Origin: Halobacterium rubrum
Lineage (GTDB): Archaea; Halobacteriota; Halobacteria; Halobacteriales; Halobacteriaceae
Assembly: GCF_021729015.1 (NCBI RefSeq)
Contig: NZ_JAJQQZ010000001.1
Location: 124,001-188,000, forward strand
Direction: 5' to 3'
Length of the DNA: 64,000 nucleotides
The notes under the pieces: generated by a model
What the model saw: only the letters and a program-made list of their open reading frames with translations
Databases searched by the model: none
Told to the model about the DNA's origin: nothing
In this document: one piece after another, positions 27,894 to 37,329 of the stretch
Numbering within the stretch: position 1 is the stretch's first letter
Layout: every line of letters begins with the position of its first letter
Made by a program: the position numbers and the translations under genes

Positions 27894-30365
27894 TCAGTCG
27901 GGCTGGTAGGCCGTCCCGACGACCTCCCGGATGCGTTCGGCGGTGACGCCGCCGACGCCGTCCGCGTCGGTGAGGTCGTCCTCGCTGGCGGTCATCACCG
28001 CCTCGACGCTCCCGAACGCCTCGAGTAACGAGCGCGCCGTCACCGGCCCGATGTCCGCAATCGAGGAGACGACGTACTCCTGCTGTTCACCGAGGGTCTT
28101 CGCGGCCTTCTCGCCGTGCGCACTCACCTCGCGGTCGCTGACCGTCTGCTCGCGCTCGGCGATGGTCTCGACCATCTCGGCGGTGTCGTCCTCGCTTCTG
28201 GTGTGGACGACGCTGACGCCCCAGTCGACCGCAAGCGACGCCAGCGCCGCCCGAATCGCGTTCGGGTGGACGTTCCGCTCGGCGTAGAGGTCGCCGTCGC
28301 CCTCCAGCAACAGGACGGGCCGCGTGTAGTGGCGTGTGAGGTCTCTGGCCTGCTCGAAGATGGAGCGGTCGCCGCCCAGCAGGGTGTCCATGAAGTCGCC
28401 GTGGGACTTCCGCTCGACGGCCACGCGGTCCGAGAGCACGTAGTCCCCGACGGCAAGCGTCTCCAGACGGGTCTCGACGCCGTCGCGCTTCGAGAGCTCG
28501 CGGGCGATGTTCGAGTCCAGCTCGCGCTGGTCGACGACCACCTCGACTGCATCCTCGTCGTCCGGGTCGCTGCTCGCGCGCGCCGCCACACCGTCGTCGT
28601 CGCCGTCCTCGGTGCTTCCCGCCACGTCCTCGGGGTCCGGCGCGTCGAAGTCGTCCAGGCCGACCTGCCCGTCGTCGGCGCTGGCCGTACTCTCCTCGCC
28701 GCTCCCGTTCGCGGCGGTCGGCTGCTCCACGTCGCCGTCGGGGGACTGGGCTGTCGACGCCTCGCCGTCCTCGTCGGCGAACTCGTCGAGGGCCTGCTGG
28801 TCGCCGCCGCCGAGCTCGGTCTCCAGCTCGTCGGCGAGCCCCTTCAGCTTCTGGAGCTCCTCGGTCATCTCCTGTTCGCGGCGCCGCGAGATCCAGAAGT
28901 ACGCCTCGTCGCGGGTGTCCTCGGCCATCAACACGACGACCCGGCCCTCCGTCTGGCGGCCGGTCCGGCCCTTCCGCTGGACCGACCGGATGGCGGTGGG
29001 GACGGGCTCGAAGAACAACACGAGGTCCACCTCCGGGACGTCGAGTCCCTCCTCGGCGACGCTCGTCGACACCAGCACCTCGAATTCGCCGCTCCGGAAG
29101 TCCTCCAGCGTCTCGCGCTGTTCGGTCTGGGTCATGCCGTCCGAGCCGTCGGCGTCGCCCTGCCCGACGAACCGCCGGGTGTCGAAGTGCTCGCCGAGGA
29201 AGTCGGTCAGCGCCTCGGCGGTGTCTCTGGACTCGGTGAACACGATGACGCGGTCGCCGCCCTCGATGCCCAGCGTCTCCGCCAGCAGCATCCGGGCCTT
29301 CCGGAACTTCGGGTGGAGGCCGTCGAAGTCGTCAGCGGTCCGCATCGCCTGCTTGACCTTCGCCTCGCTCACGAGCCGCTGGCTGGCCTTCGACGCGCTC
29401 GCGGAGTTCGCGGCGTTCCGCTGGCGCTCGAAGTACCGCCGCACCGATTCCACGCTCTGCGTCTCGACGAGCTCGACGGCGCGCTTGAGCTTCATCACCT
29501 CGGCGTGGACGCTCATGCCCTGGTAGCCGTCGCTGTCGTCGTTGTCGATGAGCTGCTGGAGGCGCGCGCGGATCTTGTTCAGGTCCTTCTGGCTGATGTC
29601 CGGGCTGGACGCCTTCGTCACGCCGAGGTCCCGGAGCTGCTCCAGGCGGTCCTCGATGACCTCGTTGATGGCGTCCCGTATCTCCAGAATCTCGTCGGGG
29701 AGCGTGATGCGCTCCCACTGGACGTCCGTGTCGTACGTGTGCTCGCCGACGTCCGCGTCGTCCTCGGTCATCACCTCGACGTTCCCGACGCCGAGGTTCT
29801 CGCAGACCGTCCGAATCTCCTCCTCGTTGCCGCCCGGAGAGGCGGACATCGCCGTCACCAGCGGGTCGGCGGCGTCGGCGTGGTAGCGCTCAGCGATGTA
29901 CGTGTACGCGTAGTCGCCGGTCGCCCGGTGGCACTCGTCGAACGTGCAGTGGACGACGTCCCGCAGGCTGATGCGACCGCCGACGAGGTCGTTCTCCACG
30001 ACCTGCGGGGTGGCGACCACGACGCGGGCGTCGTTCCAGGCGTCCTCGCGGTCGTCGGGCCGCGTCTCGCCCGTGAACACGACCACCTCGTCGTCGGGCA
30101 CTGTCAGCGCCTCCCGGTAGAAGGCGGCGTGCTGTTCGACCAGCGGCTTCGTCGGCGCCAGCAGCAGGGACTTCCCGGCGAGGTCCTCGTCGAGGCGGTA
30201 CGCGGTCACCAGCAGGCTCACCGTCGTCTTCCCGAGGCCCGTCGGCAGGCAGACGAGCGTGTGGCCCTGCCGTGCTGACGCCGCCAGCTGCAGCTGGTAC
30301 TGGCGCGCCTCGATGACGCCATCTGTGAGCATCGGGTGGTCGACGTAGCCCGTCTCCTCCGGCAT
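27894..30365 (-). CDS. hef: Hef helicase/nuclease (XPF/FANCM family)
   Basis: An 823-residue protein joining an SF2 helicase to an XPF-type nuclease; it processes stalled forks. Motifs in order: Walker A LPTGLGKT (about residue 42), DECH box CTFDECHRATGDYAYTY, and motif VI QRKGRTGRQTEGRVV. An acidic, probably disordered linker (about 535-610) is where haloarchaeal Hef binds partners. The ERCC4 nuclease follows (VVVDQRELDSNIARELSKRDGV, VERKSHGDFMDTLLGG), then a helix-hairpin-helix pair (SIADIGPVTARSLLEAFGS, DADGVGGVTAERIREVV). All catalytic motifs are intact. It is a single transcription unit. Confidence 0.97.
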   Translation of the reverse strand: MPEETGYVDHPMLTDGVIEARQYQLQLAASARQGHTLVCLPTGLGKTTVSLLVTAYRLDEDLAGKSLLLAPTKPLVEQHAAFYREALTVPDDEVVVFTGETRPDDREDAWNDARVVVATPQVVENDLVGGRISLRDVVHCTFDECHRATGDYAYTYIAERYHADAADPLVTAMSASPGGNEEEIRTVCENLGVGNVEVMTEDDADVGEHTYDTDVQWERITLPDEILEIRDAINEVIEDRLEQLRDLGVTKASSPDISQKDLNKIRARLQQLIDNDDSDGYQGMSVHAEVMKLKRAVELVETQSVESVRRYFERQRNAANSASASKASQRLVSEAKVKQAMRTADDFDGLHPKFRKARMLLAETLGIEGGDRVIVFTESRDTAEALTDFLGEHFDTRRFVGQGDADGSDGMTQTEQRETLEDFRSGEFEVLVSTSVAEEGLDVPEVDLVLFFEPVPTAIRSVQRKGRTGRQTEGRVVVLMAEDTRDEAYFWISRRREQEMTEELQKLKGLADELETELGGGDQQALDEFADEDGEASTAQSPDGDVEQPTAANGSGEESTASADDGQVGLDDFDAPDPEDVAGSTEDGDDDGVAARASSDPDDEDAVEVVVDQRELDSNIARELSKRDGVETRLETLAVGDYVLSDRVAVERKSHGDFMDTLLGGDRSIFEQARDLTRHYTRPVLLLEGDGDLYAERNVHPNAIRAALASLAVDWGVSVVHTRSEDDTAEMVETIAEREQTVSDREVSAHGEKAAKTLGEQQEYVVSSIADIGPVTARSLLEAFGSVEAVMTASEDDLTDADGVGGVTAERIREVVGTAYQPD

Positions 30366-30463
30366 TCACCGCCGGATACGTCGCTCTCGCGGTTAAGCGT
30401 TCGCGTACCGCGGTGGAAGTGGAGACGCGGCCAGACCCCTCCTACTTCCAACACGTATAGTTA

Positions 30464-30486
30464 CACACGAAATGGTGTGATATTTA
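30464..30486 (+). promoter_or_regulatory. Possible promoter/operator of the MEDS regulator
   Basis: In an AT-rich 80-bp island the inverted repeat CACAC-GAAATG-GTGTG (30464-30479) overlaps an ATATTTA stretch (30480-30486). The start codon lies about 100 bp downstream, so the transcript would have a leader. The operator role is inference. Confidence 0.35.
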
Positions 30487-30587
30487 GCATTGTGCTACTA
30501 TGTACCAAACAACACCGTTCGGTCGGCCGGCTCGCGCGCCCCCACCCCGCCACTGGTGCGAGCGGCCGACCGTCGGCACACTCCCAC

Positions 30588-32921
30588 ATGACTGACCTCG
30601 AGCGCAGCCCCGGCCACGACCACTTCACCCACGTCTACAGCAGCCGCCGCGAGCAGTTCGAGACGGTCGTCCCGTACCTCCAGGCAGGCCTCGAAGCGGG
30701 CGACAAGTGCGTGTACGTCGCCAGCCAGAACACGCGCCGGGAGGTGCTCGACGCGCTCGAAGACGGCGGCATCGACGTCGAGACCGCGCTTGCGGCCGGG
30801 GACCTCGCCGTCTACGACAGCCACGAGGTCTTCCCCGAGGGCCGCGACGTCACGGCCGCCGAGCTCCTGGACATCCTCCAGGCCGCCGTCGAGGACGCGC
30901 TCGCAGACGGCTACGACCGCGTCCGCTCCACCGGGGAGATGTCGTGGCTGCGCGACCACGACCTCGACGCGGCGGCCGCCGCGGCGTTCGAGGACCACCT
31001 GAACGACATCGCACCCGACTACCCCTGGGTCATTCTCTGCCAGTACCACCGCGACCGGTTCTCGCCGTCGTTCCTCGACGAAGTGCTTCGCACCCACCCC
31101 CAGATTCTCCGGGCGGGCACCGAGTGCCACAACGAGTACTACCGGGGGCCGGACGCGCCAGTCCCGACCGAGGCGACCATCGACCGGAAGCTGCAGGCGG
31201 CGTTCGACCGCGAGGGCCTCGCCACCGCCCCCGGCGACACCGCGCCGCCGCTGGTGGCGCTGGCGAACGCATCGAGACAGCTCGTCGACGCCGACCGCCC
31301 GGCGGCCCGCCAGCTCCTCGTCGACGCGGCGGCCGACGTCCTGTCGGCTGCGTACGTCGCCGTCTGGACGTTCGACGCCGGCAACCTCGAACCCGCCGTC
31401 TCCCGGACGACGACCGCAGTGGCGCACGCGGACCCCGCCCGGGCACTGGCCGACGTCGCGTGGACCGCCTTCGAGGACGACGAACCCCGGGAGTTCTCCG
31501 CCGGCGCGCCGACCGGGGTCGCGGACGCCACGCTCTCGGCCGGCGTCGCCCACCCGGTCGGGCCGGAGACCGTCCTGCTGGTCGCGACCGAGGACGGCGC
31601 TCCCGGGCTCTCGGACGCCGAACGGACGTTCCTCGACGCGCTCGCGGCGACCGCCCGGACCGCACTGGCGCGGCGCGCCGCCGAGACGGAACTGGACGAA
31701 CACCGCGCGAAGCTGTCGACGCGGACGGAGCGCGCGGACCGGCTGCGCCGCATCACCGCCGCGTTCCGCCGCATCAGTCGCGCGGTCGTCGACGCCACCA
31801 CGACGGACGAGGTGCTTGCGTCGACCTGCGAGGCGCTCGTCGACGTCGGCGACGCCACCTTCGCGTGGGTCGGGACGTTCGACGCCGCGGCCGGGACGCT
31901 CACGCCAGCCTACTCCGCTGGCGACGAACGGGGCTACCTCGACGCCGTCTCGGTCCCGGCCGACTGGGTCGACCGCGAGCCCACCGGGCGGGCCGCCCAG
32001 ACCACGACCGTCCAGCGCGAGGCGACCATCCGCGACGGCCCGGCGCTGGCTCACTGGCAGAAACACGCACTCCGCCGCGGGTTCCAGTCGGTCGTCAGCC
32101 TCCCGCTGGCCTACGACGAGTATCGGTACGGCGCCCTCTCGGTGTACAGCGACGCCCCCGGGACGTTCGACGAGGAGGTGACGGAGGTCCTCGACGAGGT
32201 CACGGACCTGGTCGCGTACGTGCTCTCGGCGGTCGAACAGAAGCGGGCGCTCGTCGACGACGCGGTCACGGAACTGGACGTCCGTGTGCGCCACGGGGGG
32301 AGTCTCGCAGTCTCGCTCGCCGAGCGCACCGACTGCGAGCTGTCGATGGACGGCGTCACGTCCGACGGGGACAGTGCAGCGCGCCTGTTCCTGACCGTCC
32401 GGGGGATGTCGCCCGAGGCGGTCGACGAGGTGGCGAAGCGAGCCCGGGACGTCGAGTCGGCCGAGCTCGTCGCCGAGGGCGCGGACCACGCGCGCTACGA
32501 GTGCGTCCTCGTGGACGAGAGTCTGGTCGCGACGCTGCTCGACCACGGGGCCTCCCCCACGGAACTGACGGCTCGGGACGACGCCGCACGGTTTACCGTC
32601 CAGTTACCCCGCGAGCGCTCGGTCCGCAAGCTCCTGGACGTGCTCACGGAACAGTACCCGGAGACGGAACTGCTCGCGCGCCGCGACCGCAACCGCTCGC
32701 CGACGGCGACCCGCGACTTCCCCAGTCGGTTCGAGGACGAGCTCTCGGAGCGCCAGCTCGAGATTCTGGAGGCGGCGTACTTCGGCGGCTACTTCGAGTG
32801 GCCTCGCGAACAGACCGGTGAGGACGTCGCCGACTCCATGGGCGTCACTCAACCCACGGTCAACCGCCACCTCCGTGCGGTCCAGCGGACGCTGTTCGCG
32901 GAGCTCCTCGAGGACGGCTGA
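30588..32921 (+). CDS. MEDS-GAF-HTH_10 sensor/transcription regulator
   Basis: A 777-residue soluble protein. Residues about 10-180 form a MEDS domain (HFTHVYSSRREQFETVVPYLQAGL...KCVYVASQNT), known from methanogen and haloarchaeal sensors. Two GAF-like regions follow (about 220-360 and 400-545). Next comes the bacterio-opsin-activator-associated region, and a C-terminal HTH_10 helix-turn-helix (LSERQLEILEAAYFGGYFEWPR...ADSMGVTQPTVNRHLR). This is the Bat-like layout, so it probably binds DNA in response to a redox, light or small-molecule signal. ATG at 30588 removes a long unlikely extension. The signal and targets are unknown. Confidence 0.9.
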   Translation: MTDLERSPGHDHFTHVYSSRREQFETVVPYLQAGLEAGDKCVYVASQNTRREVLDALEDGGIDVETALAAGDLAVYDSHEVFPEGRDVTAAELLDILQAAVEDALADGYDRVRSTGEMSWLRDHDLDAAAAAAFEDHLNDIAPDYPWVILCQYHRDRFSPSFLDEVLRTHPQILRAGTECHNEYYRGPDAPVPTEATIDRKLQAAFDREGLATAPGDTAPPLVALANASRQLVDADRPAARQLLVDAAADVLSAAYVAVWTFDAGNLEPAVSRTTTAVAHADPARALADVAWTAFEDDEPREFSAGAPTGVADATLSAGVAHPVGPETVLLVATEDGAPGLSDAERTFLDALAATARTALARRAAETELDEHRAKLSTRTERADRLRRITAAFRRISRAVVDATTTDEVLASTCEALVDVGDATFAWVGTFDAAAGTLTPAYSAGDERGYLDAVSVPADWVDREPTGRAAQTTTVQREATIRDGPALAHWQKHALRRGFQSVVSLPLAYDEYRYGALSVYSDAPGTFDEEVTEVLDEVTDLVAYVLSAVEQKRALVDDAVTELDVRVRHGGSLAVSLAERTDCELSMDGVTSDGDSAARLFLTVRGMSPEAVDEVAKRARDVESAELVAEGADHARYECVLVDESLVATLLDHGASPTELTARDDAARFTVQLPRERSVRKLLDVLTEQYPETELLARRDRNRSPTATRDFPSRFEDELSERQLEILEAAYFGGYFEWPREQTGEDVADSMGVTQPTVNRHLRAVQRTLFAELLEDG

Positions 32922-33017
32922 GACGCATCGTTTAGGTGTATAAACGCAGCCGGGCGGCGGCAGTAATGCATCTAGCGACAACGGGTATCTGGTGACCAGT
33001 CCCTGCTTGAAAGTGGC

Positions 33018-33296
33018 ATGGCAAAGCATCCAGGAGCGGCCGTCGAGCGACGCGCGCCAGAAGGCGACGTCTGTGCCTCCGTCGTGGCTGCCGTCTCGGA
33101 GGCCACCGGCGCCGAGAACGACTCTCTGGATCCGCTGTACACCGTGGTCGAACCCGGCGTACTGCGGTCGCTATGCCAGACGCGACCCGGTGTCGAGGGG
33201 CACGTCACGTTCACCTGGGCTGGTTGCGAGGTCACGGTCCACAGCGACCGCCGCGTCCTCGTTCGAGAGCGGACTGCCGGCCGCCCCGCCGACTGA
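33018..33296 (+). CDS. HalOD1 output-domain protein
   Basis: A 92-residue protein with the haloarchaeal HalOD1 layout: VCASVVAAVSEATGAENDSLDPLYTVVEPGVLRSL followed by HVTFTWAGCEVTVHSDRRVLV. HalOD1 proteins are thought to be output modules of haloarchaeal signalling. It lies 96 nt after the MEDS/HTH regulator on the same strand, with a TTTAGGTGTATAAAC stretch between them that could be its own promoter. Functional pairing with the regulator is inference. Confidence 0.85.
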   Translation: MAKHPGAAVERRAPEGDVCASVVAAVSEATGAENDSLDPLYTVVEPGVLRSLCQTRPGVEGHVTFTWAGCEVTVHSDRRVLVRERTAGRPAD

Positions 33297-33344
33297 CGCC
33301 ACGGCGGGCCGGCGGCAGTCGACACGGCGACCGACAGCCGACAC

Positions 33345-33902
33345 TCAGACCGCGAGCACCAGCCACATCGCGGCCGCCGACCCGAGTGGGATCGTCGCGT
33401 TGTCGTCGAGGACGTACCCCCGAACCACGGGCGTCGTGCCGTCGGCGAGCGTCGCGGCCAGCGCGCCCGCCACTGCTGCCGGCAGCGGCACCGCCAGCAG
33501 GCTCGCGATGGCGAGACAGACGCCGAACGTCGCCAGCAGCACCCAGCCCGCCTTCAGCCCGGTGCCGCCCGAGGACAGCAGGCCGCTGACCGGGTCGCCC
33601 AGCGACAGCATCAACAGCGCCGGCACCGCGATGGGCGGCGCGAACACGAGCACCGTCGCCGCCGCTGCGAGCATGTACAGCGCGTACCCAGCGGGGTTGT
33701 CCTGTTCGTACTCGCGCGTCAGCGCGTCGTAAATCCACCAGCTCACGCGCCCCGACAGCCGCAGGGCCTCGAGGACGACGGCGACGCCGGCGCCGACGAC
33801 GAACACCGCCTGCACGACCGGCCACCCGACGACGCTCGCGAGGAACGCACCGGGGACGAGCGCGCCGCTGGCGTGCACGAGCCGGCGGCTGAGCTCGCTC
33901 AC
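33345..33902 (-). CDS. Dolichol/polyprenol kinase-like membrane protein
   Basis: A 185-residue integral membrane protein with about six hydrophobic segments. It shows RRLVHASGALVPGAF at the N-terminus and SLGDPVSGLL in the middle, the hallmark of the SEC59/dolichol kinase and phosphatidate cytidylyltransferase-like family, ending GSAAAMWLVLAV. The expected role is CTP-dependent phosphorylation of a polyprenol lipid carrier. The start overlaps the glyS stop by 4 nt, so it is coupled to glyS. Confidence 0.85.
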   Translation of the reverse strand: MSELSRRLVHASGALVPGAFLASVVGWPVVQAVFVVGAGVAVVLEALRLSGRVSWWIYDALTREYEQDNPAGYALYMLAAAATVLVFAPPIAVPALLMLSLGDPVSGLLSSGGTGLKAGWVLLATFGVCLAIASLLAVPLPAAVAGALAATLADGTTPVVRGYVLDDNATIPLGSAAAMWLVLAV

Positions 33903-35629
33903 AGCTCCTCGAAGCTGGCGTCGCCGTCCCGGAGCCGCGTCAGGACGGTCGGCAGGTCCTCGACGGGGACCCGGGTCTGCTCGGTGGTGTCGCGGTCCCG
34001 CACTGTCACCGCGCCCTCCTCGAGGGCCTCGTAGTCGACAGTGACGCAGTACGGCGTGCCGACCTCGTCCTGCCGGCGGTACCGCCGGCCGATGTTCCCG
34101 GAGTCGTCGTACGTCACCGACAGGCCGGCCTCCCGGAGGTCGGCGGCGAGCTCGCGGGCGCGCTCGCCGAGCCCGTCCTTGTCCATCAGCGGGAACACGC
34201 CGACGGTCGTCGGCGCGACCTCCGCGGGCAGCCGCAACACGTCCCGGCTCTCGCCGTCGACCTCGTCGGTCTCGTAGGAGTGGGCCAGCGCCGTGTAGAC
34301 GGCGCGGCCGACGCCGAACGCCGGCTCCACGACGTGCGGGACGATGTGGCGGCCGGACTCGGTCTCCTCGGCGACCTCGAAGCCGGTCTGCTCGGTCGGG
34401 ACGGTGTACTCGGTGCCGTCGACCTCGACGGTCACCTCCTCGCCGTCGAACGCCGACCGGTCGCGGGCGGCGAGGTCGGCGAGCGCGTCCGCCACCTCGC
34501 CGGCGTCACCGCCGAACTCGGGCCCGAGGTACGACATCTCGGGGTCGACGGTCGCGCGCTCGACGGTCTTCGGCTCGTCGTACGCCTGGAACACGGTGAA
34601 GCTGTCGTCGGCGTGCTCGTCGTGCTTCGTGAGGTCGTAGTTCGTCCGCGACGCCACGCCCTCCAGCTCCACCCAGTCGCCGCCGACCTCGCCCTCGGCG
34701 TCCCAGCAGTCCGAAGCGTAGTGTGCGAGCTCGCCGGGCAGGTGCTGGCGGAACCGGAACCGGTCCATGTCCACGCCGACGCGCTCGAACCACTGCTTCG
34801 ACCGCGCGAGGAAGTACGCCACCCACTCGCCCGCCACGACGCCCTCCGCGAGGGCCTCCTGTGGCGTCAGTCGCAGGTACTCCTCGCCGTCCGCCTGCTG
34901 TGCCTCGACGGGGTACAGCGGCAACTCTACGTCGGCCACCCGGTCGAGGTTCGGGCCGTCGTCCTCGGGGTCCACGAAGAACTCAAGCTCCGCCATCGTG
35001 AACTCCCGCGTCCGCAGCAGAGCGTTGCGCGGCGAGATCTCGTTGCGGTAGCCGGCGCCGATCTGCGCGACGCCGAACGGCAGCTGGTTGCGGGCGTACT
35101 CCTTGAGCCGCGGGAACTCCGTGAACATCCCCTGGGCCGTCTCCGGCCGCAGGTAGCCCGGGTCGCCGTCGCCCGGCCCGATGGTCGTCTCGAACATCAG
35201 GTTGAAGCCCTCCACGGGCTGGCCGACCAGCGACACGCCACACTCCGGACAGACGAGGTCGTGCTCGGCGATGAGCGCCTCGACCTCGTCGGTCGGCACG
35301 GACTCCGCGTCCTCCACGTCCGTGTTGTCCTCGACGACGTGGTCGGCGCGGTGGCTCTCCCCGCAGTCCGGGCACTCCACGAGCATGTCGTCGAAGTCGT
35401 CGAGGTGGCCCGACGCCCGGAACACGGGCTCCGGCGTCACCGTCGGCGAGTCGATCTCCATGTTGCCCTCGCGGGTGACGAAGCGGTCGCGCCACGCGTC
35501 CTCGACGTTCCGTTTCAGCGCCGCGCCCTCCGGGCCGTACGTGTAGAAGCCCGCGACGCCGCCGTAGGCCTCGTTCGCCTGGAAGAAGAACCCGCGGCGG
35601 CGCGCGAGCTCGCTCAGCTCCTCACTCAT
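33899..35629 (-). CDS. glyS: Glycine--tRNA ligase
   Basis: A 576-residue class II synthetase of the alpha2 (archaeal/eukaryotic) type. The N-terminal motif 1 region is RRGFFFQANEAYGGVAGFYTYGPEG. It has a zinc-binding-like region (VECPDCGESH...LVCPECGVSL), YLRPETAQGMFTEFPRL as motif 2 surroundings, VAQIGAGYRNEISPRNALLRTREF, and the C-terminal anticodon-binding domain (APTTVGVFPLMDKDGL). It is the middle gene of the CBS-glyS-polyprenol kinase operon. Confidence 0.97.
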   Translation of the reverse strand: MSEELSELARRRGFFFQANEAYGGVAGFYTYGPEGAALKRNVEDAWRDRFVTREGNMEIDSPTVTPEPVFRASGHLDDFDDMLVECPDCGESHRADHVVEDNTDVEDAESVPTDEVEALIAEHDLVCPECGVSLVGQPVEGFNLMFETTIGPGDGDPGYLRPETAQGMFTEFPRLKEYARNQLPFGVAQIGAGYRNEISPRNALLRTREFTMAELEFFVDPEDDGPNLDRVADVELPLYPVEAQQADGEEYLRLTPQEALAEGVVAGEWVAYFLARSKQWFERVGVDMDRFRFRQHLPGELAHYASDCWDAEGEVGGDWVELEGVASRTNYDLTKHDEHADDSFTVFQAYDEPKTVERATVDPEMSYLGPEFGGDAGEVADALADLAARDRSAFDGEEVTVEVDGTEYTVPTEQTGFEVAEETESGRHIVPHVVEPAFGVGRAVYTALAHSYETDEVDGESRDVLRLPAEVAPTTVGVFPLMDKDGLGERARELAADLREAGLSVTYDDSGNIGRRYRRQDEVGTPYCVTVDYEALEEGAVTVRDRDTTEQTRVPVEDLPTVLTRLRDGDASFEEL

Positions 35630-36491
35630 CGCTGTGGCCGTCGACGAGTGCGGACAGCAAGTCGACGTCCCGCACGATGCCGGCGAGCTCGTCGCCGGAC
35701 ACCAGCGGAATCTGCTCGATGTCCTTGTTCAGCATCGTCTGTGCGGCGTCGCGGGCCGTCCGCTTCCCGGTCACAGTCACGACGTCGTCGGTCATGAACT
35801 CCCGGACCGGCTCCGCGGGAATCTGGACGTTCCGCGTCGGCAGGTACCGGCTGCCGACGGCCTTGATGGACTCCCACTTCCAGTCGTCGTCGTCGGCCGC
35901 CATCGAGTCGCCGGTGTTGTCCTCGCCCTCGACGACCCGCGCCACCTCGATTACGTCGACCTCGGTCAGCACGCCGACCATGTCGCCGCTGTCGCCGAGC
36001 ACGACCGAGTACGGCACCTTCGCGTACGAAATCTGGCGCTCGGCGACCGTCAGCGGCGTCCCCTCGTAGGTGGTGTTCACGTCACGTCGCGCGAGCCCGC
36101 CGACCTCCGTGTCGCCGTTGGCCTGCCCGTCGGCGATGGCTCGCACCACGTCTGTCACCGTCACGATGCCCTCGAGGTGGCCGTCGTCGACGACCGGCAC
36201 CCGCCGCGTCCCCGACTCCACCATCAGCGCCGCGACCTCGGGGATGGTCGTATCCTTGCTGGTGGTCGGGACGTCCCGCATCAGAATCGCCAGCTGGTCC
36301 TCCTCGGGGCGCTCGATGAGGTCGTCCCGCGAGATGAGTCCGCGGTACTGCTCGCCGTCCTCGTCGGACTTCACGACGGGCACGGAGGAGAATGCCCGCT
36401 CCTGGAGGTACTCGAGGATGTCGTCCCGCGTCCCCGGCAGTTCGACCGTCACGACGTCAGCCCGGGGTGTCATCGCGTCAGCGACGTTCAT
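35622..36491 (-). CDS. Four-CBS-domain protein
   Basis: A 289-residue cytoplasmic protein made of four CBS motifs in tandem (about residues 1-60, 65-125, 130-190 and 225-285), for example ALMVESGTRRVPVVDDGHLEGIVTVTDVVRAI. CBS pairs bind adenosine nucleotides and often sense energy state. Its 3' end overlaps the glyS start by 8 nt, so it is co-transcribed with glycyl-tRNA synthetase. Its target is unknown. Confidence 0.93.
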   Translation of the reverse strand: MNVADAMTPRADVVTVELPGTRDDILEYLQERAFSSVPVVKSDEDGEQYRGLISRDDLIERPEEDQLAILMRDVPTTSKDTTIPEVAALMVESGTRRVPVVDDGHLEGIVTVTDVVRAIADGQANGDTEVGGLARRDVNTTYEGTPLTVAERQISYAKVPYSVVLGDSGDMVGVLTEVDVIEVARVVEGEDNTGDSMAADDDDWKWESIKAVGSRYLPTRNVQIPAEPVREFMTDDVVTVTGKRTARDAAQTMLNKDIEQIPLVSGDELAGIVRDVDLLSALVDGHSDE

Positions 36492-36557
36492 GTAGCCGTC
36501 GTAGTCTCCCCACCCATTTGTAGGCTACGACACCGCGTGACACCGACTCAGGGCCGT

Positions 36558-37178
36558 CTACACCAGCTCGAAGTCCATCGGGTCCTCGGGCAGGTCGTCG
36601 GCGCGCGGGAAGAACTTCTCGTAGCCCTCGTGGCGGAACGTCCCCAGCCGCGTCTTGTCCAGCGTCCGCACGAACGTGAACGTCTCGCCCTCCTCGCGGG
36701 CCGCCCACGCCGCCATCTTGGTGTCCCGGAGGTGGTACGCGCCCGCCAGCAGGATGACGCGCTCGACCTCGTGGTCGACGAGCTCCTCGACGATGAACGC
36801 GTCCGCCTGTACCTCGCCGCGGTAGACGTCGTACTGGCCGTACTCGCCGGCCTCGAACGCCTCGACGAACTCGTCGGCGTCGTCGTCCGGGATGACGAAC
36901 TCCATGCCGTACTCGCCGTCCTCGTCGTTCGAGTCCCGGCCGATAGGACCGGCGTCGACCGCGACGATGTCAGTGACCTCGTAGCCCTCCTCGCGCCACT
37001 CCTCGGCGATGGCGCGCATGTCCGCGATGGTGTCCTCCCAGGCGGCCTTCAGCTCGCCGGCGGTGTCCTTGAGCTCTGCTGCGCGTCGCTCGTGCTCCTC
37101 GACTGCGGCCGCCGTCTCGGTGACGGCGTCGTCGGACACGTCCGGGTCGTCCTCGGCGTGACCGGGTGCTTCAACCAT
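36558..37178 (-). CDS. Conserved haloarchaeal protein (DUF7529-like)
   Basis: A 206-residue very acidic soluble protein. A coiled-coil-like N-terminus (AVEEHERRAAELKDTAGELKAAWEDT) is followed by an alpha/beta domain (YEVTDIVAVDAGPIG, VERVILLAGAYHLRD, FTFVRTLDKTRLGTFRHEGYEKFFPR). I believe this matches DUF7529 from memory. The function is unknown. It has no close operon partner. Confidence 0.7.
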   Translation of the reverse strand: MVEAPGHAEDDPDVSDDAVTETAAAVEEHERRAAELKDTAGELKAAWEDTIADMRAIAEEWREEGYEVTDIVAVDAGPIGRDSNDEDGEYGMEFVIPDDDADEFVEAFEAGEYGQYDVYRGEVQADAFIVEELVDHEVERVILLAGAYHLRDTKMAAWAAREEGETFTFVRTLDKTRLGTFRHEGYEKFFPRADDLPEDPMDFELV

Positions 37179-37329
37179 ACCGCTGGGTTAGCGAGTCACA
37201 CTCAAGTATCCTTTCGTGACAGCTGTACCGTGCGTGTCGCCGAGTACGCGGCGCTACCGATTCGGAGAGCACTCCCGTGAAAACGTACCGCGAACTGGGC
37301 CCGGCCGACTCGGACTCGGCGTCGGCCAG

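Noticed and set aside
30420-30590. AT-rich stretch before the MEDS regulator as a tRNA or small RNA gene
   Set aside because: No cloverleaf or conserved T-loop sequence; it is better explained as a promoter region.
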